Source: Actinomycetota bacterium
GTDB lineage: Bacteria; Actinomycetota; Thermoleophilia; Gaiellales; Gaiellaceae
NCBI GenBank assembly: GCA_005888435.1
Contig: VAXO01000092.1
Location: forward strand, 1 to 41,496
Direction of reading: 5' to 3'
DNA: 41,496 nt
Part shown: positions 34,383-41,496 of the stretch, in pieces
Position numbering within the stretch: position 1 is the stretch's first letter
Layout: each line of letters begins with the position of its first letter
Position numbers and translations under genes: made by a program
The notes under the pieces: generated by a model
What the model was told of the DNA's origin: nothing
The model's database searches: none
The model's input: only the letters and a program-made list of their open reading frames with translations

Positions 34383-35210
34383 GTGCGGGTGCGACGACGT
34401 GACCTGTGGCGCAAGTTCTTCGCCGACCGTGGCACGCACCTCGCCGCGATGATCGCGTACTTCGCGCTGCTGTCGTTCGTGCCGCTCACGTTTATCGCGC
34501 TTTCGCTGCTCGGCCTCACGGGTCGCGCGGACGAGTCCTCGTTCCTCGTGAAGGAGATCAAGCACACGCTGCCCGGGACGCCGATCGACCGGATCGTCGC
34601 GCTCGTCCACACCGTGCAGGACAACGCAGCCGCGCTCGGACTCATCGGCGCCGCCGCGCTCATCTGGACCTCGCTCTCGCTCTTCAGCGTGCTGGAGTCG
34701 GCGTTCAACATCGTCTACGGCCGGTCGAATCGTTCCTTCCTGCACGGCAAGACCCTGGCGAGCGTGCTGATGGTCGGGTCGCTCACGACGCTGTTCGTGT
34801 CGTTGCTCGCCGGCTCGCTCGGAGTCTCGGCGCTGAAGGAGTACGCGCCCGGGTTCGTCGGCAACGACGTGACCGCGTACATCGTCTCGATCGCCGTCTC
34901 GATGTCCGGCGTGTTCGTCTTTCTCGTCTCGTGTTACTACGTGCTGACGAACGACGATCTCACGGTGCGCGAGGTGCTCCCCGGTGCAGTCTTCGCGACC
35001 GTCTTGCTCGAGGCGACCTTCCAGGTCCTGCCGTTCTACCAGCGCTACGCCGACCTCAACCCCGGACTGCGGGCGTTCGGTGCGCCCGCGATCTTGCTCG
35101 TGTGGCTCTACGTGATGGCGAATGTGATCGTCTTCGGCGCCGAGCTGAACTGGTGGCGCTCGCGCCGCAGAGAGCAGCGGATGGTGGAGGAGCTACCCGG
35201 CCTCGCGTAG
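34383..35210 (+). CDS. YihY/BrkB (virulence factor BrkB) family membrane protein
   Basis: 275-residue inner-membrane protein with six predicted spans, e.g. HLAAMIAYFALLSFVPLTFIALSLLG (about 20-45), GLIGAAALIWTSLSLFSVLESAFN, a span near VLMVGSLTTLFVSLLAGSLG, two near 180-230 and APAILLVWLYVMANVIVFGAELNWW (about 238-262), which is the family hallmark ending. It was once mislabelled ribonuclease BN; function remains unclear, and transport has been suggested. GTG 34383 is supported by TAGGGT 7 bases upstream; another in-frame GTG lies 6 bases further on. Its last 18 bases overlap the end of rdgB on the other strand. Confidence 0.9.
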   Translation: MRVRRRDLWRKFFADRGTHLAAMIAYFALLSFVPLTFIALSLLGLTGRADESSFLVKEIKHTLPGTPIDRIVALVHTVQDNAAALGLIGAAALIWTSLSLFSVLESAFNIVYGRSNRSFLHGKTLASVLMVGSLTTLFVSLLAGSLGVSALKEYAPGFVGNDVTAYIVSIAVSMSGVFVFLVSCYYVLTNDDLTVREVLPGAVFATVLLEATFQVLPFYQRYADLNPGLRAFGAPAILLVWLYVMANVIVFGAELNWWRSRRREQRMVEELPGLA

Positions 35211-35750
35211 AAGCGCGCGCGCTGCATTCGCACGGTGGGAGTGGCGCGCCTTCCATTCGTCGCCGAGCTCGGCGACGGTGCGCTCCTCGCCGTCGGGCAC
35301 GAACACCGGATCGAAGCCGAAACCCTCCGAGCCGCTCGCCTCGTCTGCGATGCGGCCGCCGAGCGTGCCCGTGCCGCGTAGCTCCTCGCCGCCCGGCCCG
35401 ATCGCCACCAGCTCTGAGACGTAGCGCGCGCGCCGCGCATCTCCCCGGGCGCCTGCGAGCGCTCCGAGCATCCAGCCCACCTCGTCCCCGGCGGCGCTCC
35501 GCGACGAGGTGACGCCCGGGCCGCCGCCGAGCCCGTCGACCTCGATGCCGGAGTCCTCCCCGAGCACCCACGCGTCGGCAGGCGCGCGACGGCGCGCAAA
35601 CTCCGCCTTACCGTGCGCGTTCTCGTAGTACGTGGCGCCGCTCTCGGGCGGATAGTCGTCCGCGTCGAGCACGTCGATCTGCCAGCCGGGCAACAGCCGC
35701 TCGAGCTCGCGCGCCTTGTGCGCGTTGCGCGAGGCGAGGACGGCTCTCAA
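35193..35750 (-). CDS. rdgB: XTP/dITP diphosphatase (non-canonical purine NTP pyrophosphatase)
   Basis: Removes ITP, dITP and XTP from nucleotide pools by hydrolysis to the monophosphate. 185 residues. It has SRNAHKARELERLLP (substrate loop), ESGATYYENAHGKAEFA (metal-binding Glu), GEDSGIEVDGLGGGPGVTSSRSAAGD, GFGFDPVFVPDG and SHRANAARALL, all matching RdgB/HAM1. The usual ADDSG is GEDSG here, keeping the key Asp. The start overlaps the MgtC-like gene by 4 bases; the 3' end overlaps the convergent YihY gene by 18 bases. Confidence 0.94.
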   Translation of the reverse strand: MRAVLASRNAHKARELERLLPGWQIDVLDADDYPPESGATYYENAHGKAEFARRRAPADAWVLGEDSGIEVDGLGGGPGVTSSRSAAGDEVGWMLGALAGARGDARRARYVSELVAIGPGGEELRGTGTLGGRIADEASGSEGFGFDPVFVPDGEERTVAELGDEWKARHSHRANAARALLREAG

Positions 35751-36424
35751 TCCCAGCGGACGTCCGCGACGTCGGGCACGTCGGCGACGCGTGCGACGAG
35801 ATGGGGAGCGGCGACGTCCCTCGGCAGGACGACGTCGAGCTCGAGCCGGCGCCGGTCTCCCTCCTGCCCCACGCCGATGGACGAGATCCGCACCCCCGTA
35901 CGCACGACCTCGTCGATGACGTTGCCCGGCGGCGTCCCGGCCGGAAGCTCGACGAACAGCCGGCCGTCCTCCGCGCGAAACCGCCGCAGCAGGTGGTACG
36001 CGACGATCCGCAGCGGCCAGAGCGCGATCAGCACCACCGCGGTCGTGATCACCGCGCCGCTGTAGTAACCGGCGCCCGCGGCGAGGCCGACTGCGGCGAC
36101 GACCCAGAGCGTCGCGGCCGTCGTCAGACCGCGGACGGAGAAACCCTGGCGGATGATGGCGCCCGCGCCGAGGAAGCCGATGCCCGTCACGATCTGCGCC
36201 GCGACACGCGTCGGATCCACGCGCGCGGACTCGAACCCATATGCGCCGGCGATCGTGAACAAGGCGGCGCCGACCGAGACGAGCAGGTGGGTACGAAGGC
36301 CGGCCTCGCGCTCGCGCAGCTCGCGCTCGAGCCCGATCAGGCCGCCGAGCACGCCCGCAAGCGCGATCCGGAGGAGCGCCTCGTCCCAGTTGAGGCTCAG
36401 CGAGCTAGACGCGAGCTGCAGCAA
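35747..36424 (-). CDS. MgtC/SapB family membrane protein
   Basis: 225 residues. The N-terminal MgtC domain (about 15-140) has the family motif [38 protein letters not shown] and [41 protein letters not shown], with about five spans. A cytoplasmic C-terminal domain (about 150-225; [30 protein letters not shown]) resembles an ACT-like fold. MgtC-type proteins are linked to Mg2+-limited growth and ATP synthase control in pathogens; here the role is unknown. It sits between rph and rdgB, which are adjacent in many actinobacteria, and its start lies 20 bases inside rph. Confidence 0.9.
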   Translation of the reverse strand: MLQLASSSLSLNWDEALLRIALAGVLGGLIGLERELREREAGLRTHLLVSVGAALFTIAGAYGFESARVDPTRVAAQIVTGIGFLGAGAIIRQGFSVRGLTTAATLWVVAAVGLAAGAGYYSGAVITTAVVLIALWPLRIVAYHLLRRFRAEDGRLFVELPAGTPPGNVIDEVVRTGVRISSIGVGQEGDRRRLELDVVLPRDVAAPHLVARVADVPDVADVRWD

Positions 36425-37118
36425 TGGCCTCGTCCTGTGCGGCAGCCAGCTCGTCGATCCCCGAGGTGGCGAGCTCGAGCAGCTCGTCGAGCCCCGCGCG
36501 GCTGAACGGCGTCTGCTCAGCGGTGGCCTGGACCTCCACGAGAGCGCCTTCGCCGGTCATGACGACGTTCATGTCCACCTCGGCCGTCGAGTCCTCGGAG
36601 TAATCGAGATCGAGGAGCGGCGTGCCGTCGACGATGCCGACCGAGACTGCGGCGACCGAACCGGTGAGGGCCTTCGACAAGCCGAAGCGGTCGAGCGCGC
36701 GCTTCGCGGCGACATATGCCCCCGAGATCGCTGCGCAGCGCGTGCCACCGTCTGCCTGCAGCACGTCACAGTCCACCCACAGCGTGCGCTCGCCGAGCGC
36801 TCCGAAGTCGGTCACCGCGCGGATCGAACGGCCGATCAGCCGCTGGATCTCGACCGTTCGTCCTCCCTGCTTCCCGCGCGACGCCTCGCGTTCCGTGCGG
36901 TCGCCCGTCGACGCCGGCAGCAGCGAGTACTCCGCCGTCAGCCAGCCGCGTCCCTTCCCGTACAGCCAGCGGGGAACGCTCTCCTGGATCGACGCTGTGC
37001 AGAGCACCTTCGTCTTCCCCTGGCTGAACAAGACCGAGCCGTGGGGCTGCTCCAGGTAGTCGGGCAGCAGCTCCAGCGGCCGCAGCTCGTTCGGCCGGCG
37101 TCCGTCGTTGCGGCTCAC
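36405..37118 (-). CDS. rph: Ribonuclease PH
   Basis: Phosphorolytic 3'-5' exoribonuclease that trims tRNA precursors. 237 residues from GTG 37118. Motifs [43 protein letters not shown], the phosphate-binding region [25 protein letters not shown] and [21 protein letters not shown] are all canonical. The GTG overlaps the murI stop (GTGA), fitting the murI-rph-rdgB arrangement. The 3' end contains the start of the MgtC-like gene. Confidence 0.96.
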   Translation of the reverse strand: MSRNDGRRPNELRPLELLPDYLEQPHGSVLFSQGKTKVLCTASIQESVPRWLYGKGRGWLTAEYSLLPASTGDRTEREASRGKQGGRTVEIQRLIGRSIRAVTDFGALGERTLWVDCDVLQADGGTRCAAISGAYVAAKRALDRFGLSKALTGSVAAVSVGIVDGTPLLDLDYSEDSTAEVDMNVVMTGEGALVEVQATAEQTPFSRAGLDELLELATSGIDELAAAQDEAIAAARV

Positions 37119-37930
37119 GCGGCCGCCAGCGCCGCGACCTCGACGTGCTCGACGCCGGCGATCGGCAGCTGCAAGAACCGTGCGCCCATCTCTCTGAATG
37201 CATCCGGATCGCCGGTCGTCAGGAAGCGGTACGTGCCTTCGCGCGCGGGATCGTTCTCGTAGCTCTTGCGCGCGAGCGTCTGCGCGACTTCCCGCGCCGT
37301 CTCCTCGGCGGAGAAGACCAGGGTCACGTCGCGGCCGAAAACGCGTTGGAAGATCGGGCGGATCAGCGGATAGTGCGTGCACCCGAGGATGACCGTGTCG
37401 ACGCCCGCGTCCTTCAGCGGCCCCGCGTACTCGCGTACCGCCTCCGTCGTCGCGGCGCCGAACGGATCCTCGCTCTCGATCAGCGGTACGAGGCGCGGAC
37501 AAGCGACGGGCAGGAAGTCGACGCCCGCGTCGAGCGCGTGCACGAGCTCCCGGTAGCGTCCGGCCTCGACCGTCCCCTCGGTCGCGAGCAGGCCGATGCG
37601 TCGGTTGCGCGTCGCCTGCACCGCAGCATGGGCCTCGGGGGTGAGCACGCCGACGACGGGAACCTCCAACTCCTCCTGGAGCTGCGGCAGTGCGGCCGAC
37701 GTGGCGGTGTTGCACGCGTTGACGACGAGCTTGACCCCCTGCTCCTGCAGATACGTGGCGATCTCGCGTGCGAAGCGGCGAACCTCGGCGAGCGGCCGCG
37801 GCCCGTACGGGAGGCGCGCGTGGTCACCGAGGTAGACGAAGTCCTCGTGCGGCATGGTCACCAGGCACTCGTGGAGGACGGTCAGGCCGCCCACGCCCGA
37901 GTCGAACACGCCGACAGGCCGCGAATCCAT
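37115..37930 (-). CDS. murI: Glutamate racemase
   Basis: Cofactor-independent racemase providing D-glutamate for peptidoglycan. 271 residues. The two catalytic cysteines are Cys73 ([10 protein letters not shown]) and Cys184 ([10 protein letters not shown]), and the N-terminus [15 protein letters not shown] is the family signature, with [10 protein letters not shown] following. The ATG follows TAGCAT by 9 bases. It heads the murI-rph-mgtC-rdgB run and diverges from a secreted hydrolase gene with 43 bases between starts. Confidence 0.96.
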   Translation of the reverse strand: MDSRPVGVFDSGVGGLTVLHECLVTMPHEDFVYLGDHARLPYGPRPLAEVRRFAREIATYLQEQGVKLVVNACNTATSAALPQLQEELEVPVVGVLTPEAHAAVQATRNRRIGLLATEGTVEAGRYRELVHALDAGVDFLPVACPRLVPLIESEDPFGAATTEAVREYAGPLKDAGVDTVILGCTHYPLIRPIFQRVFGRDVTLVFSAEETAREVAQTLARKSYENDPAREGTYRFLTTGDPDAFREMGARFLQLPIAGVEHVEVAALAAA

Positions 37931-37939
37931 GCCCGGGCG

Positions 37940-37945
37940 ATGCTA
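37940..37945 (-). promoter_or_regulatory. -10 element of the murI operon
   Basis: TAGCAT, 9 bases before the ATG at 37930. Confidence 0.45.
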
Positions 37946-37960
37946 GTGCACCGGCCGGGC

Positions 37961-37966
37961 TAGGCT
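37961..37966 (+). promoter_or_regulatory. -10 element of the secreted hydrolase operon
   Basis: TAGGCT, 7 bases before the GTG at 37974; leaderless mRNA predicted. It does not overlap the murI -10, which lies 15 bases away. Confidence 0.5.
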
Positions 37967-37973
37967 TGCGGCC

Positions 37974-39410
37974 GTGCGCCGTCTCCTACTCATGGTTGCG
38001 GCCGCGCTCTTCCTCCTTCCCGCCGGCCATGCCAGGGCGGCCGATTTCACCAAGATCGACACGAAGGTGACGATGAGCGACGGCGTGCAGATCGCCGTCA
38101 GCTACTTCCAGCCGGTCGGGACGCCGCCGGCCGCGGGCTGGCCGGGCGTGGTGCTCCTGCACGGCCTCGGGCAGACGCGCAACAGGTCGGACTTCGTCCA
38201 CTGGTCGCCGAACTCGATGGCCGCCCAGTATCTGGCGCCCGAGGGCTATGCCGCCCTGACGTACGACGCACGGGCGCACGGCGACTCCGGCGGACAGTTC
38301 ACGCTCGACGGGCCGCGTGAGCTCGCCGACCTGCGCGAGCTGCTCACGTGGTTCACGACGCTACATCCCGTCGACGCGCACCACGTCGGCGCCTACGGGG
38401 CGTCGTACGGCGGCGCCCTTGTCTGGAAAGCGGCGGTCGAAGGATTCCCGTTTGCCGCGATCACGCCGACAGCGACCTGGACCGATCTGCAGGACGCGCT
38501 CGCGCCGCAGGGGCTCGTCCGGGCCGGCATCGTCTTCAGCTTCTCGCAGGACATCCCGCAGGACCGCTACGGGCCTGAGGAGAAACAGCTCCTGTCGGAT
38601 GCGATCGCCGAGCGCAACATCCCGGCGTTGCGCGCCTACATTGCATCGCGCTCGACCCGGCCGCAGCTCGGGACGATCCGCATTCCGACCTTCATCCTCC
38701 AGGGCCGGCGCGACTTCGCGTTCGACGCAAACCAGGCGATCGCCGCGTACCAGCGCGTGCGCGGACCGAGGCGCCTGTACATCGGCGACTTCGGCCACAC
38801 GCCGGCGCCCAATCCGCCGGACGAGTTCAACTACGCCGCGCTCGAGCTGCGTGCGTGGTTCGACCGCTTTCTGAAGGGGATTCCGAACGGCATCGACAAG
38901 CGGCCGCCCGTCGAGCTCGCACCGGATCCCTGGCGGCAACCGATTGCGTTCAAGAAGCTCCCGGTCACGAAGAAGCTCGTCTACGGATTTCCTGGCCGGA
39001 GACTGCTGACGGCCGACGGCAAGGTCGTCCGGACAACGCCGCGCATCAAGCACGTCGAGACGTTCGGCTCGCCCCTCGTGAAGGTGCAGATGTCGAGTGC
39101 CGCGCGCTACAAGCACCTCGTCGCGGTGCTGAGCGCGCTTGCGCCCGGCGGGAAGGAGCTCATCGTTGCCGACGGCGGAACTGACACACAGGCGGTCGGA
39201 AGCAAGCCGCGCACCGTGACCATCCGGCTGCAGAACGAGGTCACCTCGATTCCCGCAGGCTCGCGGCTGCGCGTGACGCTGGGGGCCCGCTCGACCGTGC
39301 AGAGCGTGGCGAACCTCGTGTATTTGATTCCCGTCCAGGACGGCTCGCGCGCAGTGGTCGGCAAGACGACGCTGACCCTGCCGATCCTCGCGAAGCCGGT
39401 CTCGCGATGA
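37974..39410 (+). CDS. Secreted alpha/beta hydrolase, CocE/S15 (X-Pro dipeptidyl-peptidase)-like
   Basis: 478-residue exported hydrolase. Signal peptide RRLLLMVAAALFLLPAGHARA is cleaved before ADFTK. The alpha/beta core shows the oxyanion region LLHGLGQTR, nucleophile Ser144 in GAYGASYGG, acid Asp246 (LQGRRDFAFD) and base His274 (GDFGHTPAP). The C-terminal third (about 330-478) is a jelly-roll like the CocE/S15 C-terminal domain. Esterase or dipeptidyl-peptidase activity is possible. Its stop overlaps the start of the binding-protein gene (ATGA), so the two are linked: perhaps release and capture of a small product. Confidence 0.87.
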   Translation: MRRLLLMVAAALFLLPAGHARAADFTKIDTKVTMSDGVQIAVSYFQPVGTPPAAGWPGVVLLHGLGQTRNRSDFVHWSPNSMAAQYLAPEGYAALTYDARAHGDSGGQFTLDGPRELADLRELLTWFTTLHPVDAHHVGAYGASYGGALVWKAAVEGFPFAAITPTATWTDLQDALAPQGLVRAGIVFSFSQDIPQDRYGPEEKQLLSDAIAERNIPALRAYIASRSTRPQLGTIRIPTFILQGRRDFAFDANQAIAAYQRVRGPRRLYIGDFGHTPAPNPPDEFNYAALELRAWFDRFLKGIPNGIDKRPPVELAPDPWRQPIAFKKLPVTKKLVYGFPGRRLLTADGKVVRTTPRIKHVETFGSPLVKVQMSSAARYKHLVAVLSALAPGGKELIVADGGTDTQAVGSKPRTVTIRLQNEVTSIPAGSRLRVTLGARSTVQSVANLVYLIPVQDGSRAVVGKTTLTLPILAKPVSR

Positions 39411-40579
39411 TCGCGCCCATCGCCGCGGCAGCGCTGGCGCTCGCCACGCCCGGCGTGACCGCAACGCAGATCACGCTCGGCGGCACCGTCCCGCTGAGCG
39501 GGCCGGCGGCGGCGTACGCGTCGGTCGGGCCTGGCGCCGACGCCTACTTCAAGTACGTCAACTCGAAGGGCGGCGTCTTCGGGCGCAAGATCGTCTTCAA
39601 GTACGAGGACGACGAGTTCGACGTCGCGAAGACGGTGCTGCTCACGCGCCAGCTCGTCGAGCAAGACAACGTGTTCGCCATCTTCGACAGCGTCGGGACC
39701 GAGCACGCACTCGCGGTGCGCCCGTACCTCAACGACCGCAAGGTGCCACAGCTCTTCGTGGGCAGCGGGGTCTCGCAGCTGGCGAGCGAGCACAAGAAAT
39801 ACCCGTGGTCGATGGGCTACCTGCCGAGCTTCGCGGGCGAAGGCGTGATCTACGGCCGCTACATCGCCGCGCACCAACCGAAGGCGCGGATCGCCGTCCT
39901 GTACGAGAACTCGGACTTCGGCAAGGACATGCTCAACGGTCTCCGCCGCGGGCTGGGCGGGAAGGCGAAGATCGTCGGGACGCAGCCGTACGAGGTCGAG
40001 GATGCGAACGTCGACTCACAGCTGGCGAGGCTGAAAGCGTCCGGCGCCGACACATTGATGCTGTTCGCAACGCCGAAGTTCGCGATCTTCGGCTACGTCG
40101 GCGCATACCGGCTCGGCTGGCATCCCCACTACTACGTGACCTCGGTCTCGATCTCGCCGGACATCATGAAGATCGCGAAGTTCGGCTCCAGCCAGAAGCA
40201 GGTCGACGGCTCCATCTCGATCGCCTTCGTCAAGGATCCGACTGCCGCGCAGTGGGCGAAGGACCGGACGGTCCGGCTCTACAAGACGATCGTCAGGCGC
40301 TATCTCCCGGGAGCGAAGCCGGACGACGTCTTCAACTACTACGGCATGGCCGTTGCCTACACGATGGTGGACACGCTCAAGAAGGCCGGCCGCAACCTGA
40401 CTCGCGAGAGCGTCCTGCGGGCCGCGACTCACCTGAACGAGACGAACCCGTTCCTGCTGCCGGGAGTCCGGATCCGCACGACGCCGAACGACTACTACCC
40501 GATGGACAAGGTCAAGCTCGCGCGCTATCGACGGAGCCACTGGCGGTTCTTCGGGAACCTCGTCTCCGCGCACGGTTAA
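39407..40579 (+). CDS. ABC transporter substrate-binding protein, LivJ/branched-chain type
   Basis: 390-residue type I periplasmic-binding fold (Peripla_BP_6): ITLGGTVPLSGPAAAYASVG begins the mature part, then FGRKIVFKYEDDEFDVAKTVLLTRQLVEQDNVFAIFDSVGT and the hinge region. The export signal MIAPIAAAALALATPGVTA has a hydrophobic core and an Ala-rich cleavage site but no Lys or Arg in its n-region, which is unusual. No lipobox cysteine is visible, so anchoring is unclear. No permease or ATPase genes are adjacent; it may serve a transporter encoded elsewhere. Translationally coupled to the hydrolase. The ligand is unknown (amino acid, amide or aromatic acid are common for the family). Confidence 0.88.
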   Translation: MIAPIAAAALALATPGVTATQITLGGTVPLSGPAAAYASVGPGADAYFKYVNSKGGVFGRKIVFKYEDDEFDVAKTVLLTRQLVEQDNVFAIFDSVGTEHALAVRPYLNDRKVPQLFVGSGVSQLASEHKKYPWSMGYLPSFAGEGVIYGRYIAAHQPKARIAVLYENSDFGKDMLNGLRRGLGGKAKIVGTQPYEVEDANVDSQLARLKASGADTLMLFATPKFAIFGYVGAYRLGWHPHYYVTSVSISPDIMKIAKFGSSQKQVDGSISIAFVKDPTAAQWAKDRTVRLYKTIVRRYLPGAKPDDVFNYYGMAVAYTMVDTLKKAGRNLTRESVLRAATHLNETNPFLLPGVRIRTTPNDYYPMDKVKLARYRRSHWRFFGNLVSAHG

Positions 40580-40582
40580 CTA

Positions 40583-40609
40583 CAACACCCTGGGGAATCC
40601 CGCGTCTAA
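40583..40609 (+). promoter_or_regulatory. Candidate ECF-sigma promoter
   Basis: CAAC (about 40583-40586), then 16 bases, then CGTCTAA (40603-40609) resembles the AAC/CGTC pattern of ECF sigma factor promoters. It precedes the exported protein gene at 40653, leaving a leader of about 35 bases that contains a GGAAGG-type ribosome-binding site. It differs clearly from the TANNNT leaderless promoters in the rest of the window. Confidence 0.35.
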
Positions 40610-40652
40610 GGGGAAGGGTCTTTTCTGATTACGAAGTAGGAAAGGAAGGGGT

Positions 40653-41496
40653 ATGAGTCGAGTCCTCAAGCTGGCCGTGCTCGGGGGTGCCGCCGTCACG
40701 GCGCTCGCCTTTGCGGGTAACGCGCTGGCGGTTCAGAAGCTGAGTGTGGCGCAGACAGCGACCTCGCTCACGATCAAGGTCACGCAGGCACAGACGGACG
40801 CGCAGCCGGCCAAGATCACGATCTACGTGCCGACCGGTTACTCGATCAACACGTCGGCCGCTCCTGGGACGACGATCGGAACGACGAGCGGTTCCATCTT
40901 CGCGCGCGACGCGAACATCCCGCTCCCGCTGTCCGGGAACGTCGTCGTCGCGCCGCCGGACACGAACGCGCCGGGGTGTGCGACCGGCACGCACCTGGCC
41001 GTCTGGAACCTCGCCCTCTCGGTCGCCGGCCAGGCCATCAACCTGCCCGTGCACGTCGACCCGACCGCGGGTGCGGAAGCGGCGCTCGGCGCCTACAAGA
41101 TGGTCGTCTGCCTCGCCCCCGCCGACGTCCCACAGGGGACGCCGGGCCGTTCGCCGAACGGCGCTCAGCTGCTCGAGGCGAACTTCACCGTGAACAACGT
41201 CTTCCAGGTGCCGGCCGCGCAGAGCGTGTGGAAGGCGATCACGACCCCGTACGCGTCGGGCACGGGTCTGCCGAACCTGACCGGAACGGTCGAGACGCGC
41301 GCGCTCGCGTCGTCCGGGACGCTCACGCTCAGCGCTCGTGTGACGAACAAGAAGAAGCGGACGGTGCGGGTCTCCGGGAAGCTGACGCAGGGCGGTGCGG
41401 CAGTCGCAGGGTCGCAGGTCAGGCTGGTGCTGAACGGCGCCGCCACGAAGTTCACCGCCCGCACGGCGGCGAGCGGGGCCTACTCCCTCGTCCTGC
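40653..41496 (+). CDS. Exported protein of unknown function (C-terminus cut by window edge)
   Basis: About 281 residues are visible from the ATG, which is preceded by AGGAAAGGAAGG. A standard signal peptide (SRVLKLAVLGGAAVTALAFAGNALA) is followed by a beta-rich domain (about 27-175: ITIYVPTGYSINTSA, GTHLAVWNLALSVAGQ, YKMVVCLAPADVP) with two cysteines that may pair. From about residue 215, a segment VSGKLTQGGAAVAGSQVRLVLNGA looks like a carboxypeptidase-regulatory or Ig-like repeat. I do not recognise the family. It probably has its own ECF-type promoter, which would fit an envelope or stress-induced surface protein. The gene continues past the right edge. Confidence 0.8.
   Translation, partial: MSRVLKLAVLGGAAVTALAFAGNALAVQKLSVAQTATSLTIKVTQAQTDAQPAKITIYVPTGYSINTSAAPGTTIGTTSGSIFARDANIPLPLSGNVVVAPPDTNAPGCATGTHLAVWNLALSVAGQAINLPVHVDPTAGAEAALGAYKMVVCLAPADVPQGTPGRSPNGAQLLEANFTVNNVFQVPAAQSVWKAITTPYASGTGLPNLTGTVETRALASSGTLTLSARVTNKKKRTVRVSGKLTQGGAAVAGSQVRLVLNGAATKFTARTAASGAYSLVL

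Overview
The window is a gene-dense, high-GC stretch (42 genes, nearly all of it coding) that looks like a free-living actinobacterium. The best fit is a deep-branching class such as Thermoleophilia (Gaiellales or Solirubrobacterales relatives). This is inferred from the rplM-rpsI-glmM-glmS and murI-rph-rdgB gene orders, the G/C-ending codons, the many GTG/TTG starts and the TANNNT promoters sitting directly in front of start codons. No rRNA, tRNA, CRISPR array, prophage or insertion sequence is visible. The longest stretch without a gene is about 220 bases (3068-3286).

Layout. 1-5700 (minus): an FtsX/MacB-type ABC exporter (permease cut by the window edge, ATPase) and a HisKA_3 sensor kinase with a LuxR-type response regulator. 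5852-6628 (minus): fabI, divergent from a large secreted subtilisin-like protease (6654-10016) and a coupled short-chain dehydrogenase. 10765-14953 (minus): HAD phosphatase, acpS, nnr, alr and a methyltransferase with all junctions overlapping. 14973-18757 (plus): ArfB-like ribosome-rescue hydrolase, STAS protein, aquaporin and glycogen-debranching-type glucosidase. 18898-23444 (minus): uracil-DNA glycosylase, rplM, rpsI, glmM, glmS. 23466-25196 (plus): secreted sialidase-like beta-propeller, convergent with a nitroreductase, which is divergent from acylphosphatase. 26236-34357 (minus): Roadblock protein, small membrane protein, pyrE, HU, pyrF, LysM protein, D-Ala-D-Ala carboxypeptidase, phosphofructokinase-type sugar kinase, guaB, guaA. 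34383-35210 (plus): YihY/BrkB membrane protein. 35193-37930 (minus): murI, rph, MgtC-like protein, rdgB. 37974 to the right edge (plus): secreted alpha/beta hydrolase, branched-chain-type substrate-binding protein, and an exported protein cut by the edge.

How the genes fit together. Most are housekeeping: cell-wall precursors (glmS, glmM, alr, murI, dacA), nucleotide synthesis and clean-up (pyrE, pyrF, guaA, guaB, rdgB), fatty-acid synthesis (fabI, acpS), translation (rplM, rpsI, arfB), RNA maturation (rph), and metabolite or DNA repair (nnr, UDG). Exported proteins (protease, sialidase-like, S15-like hydrolase plus binding protein) suggest scavenging of external polymers.

I did not find a convincing new defence or mobile system. 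The most notable signals are regulatory and architectural: (i) a near-uniform leaderless promoter design, with TANNNT 6-9 bases before the start codon at about a dozen transcription units; (ii) back-to-back -10 boxes that share a TA step between divergent genes; (iii) a two-copy composite intergenic element ending in GGGGTCAGACCCC-type palindromes; (iv) a start codon held in the loop of a perfect hairpin; (v) convergent genes whose stop codons overlap, leaving no room for terminators.
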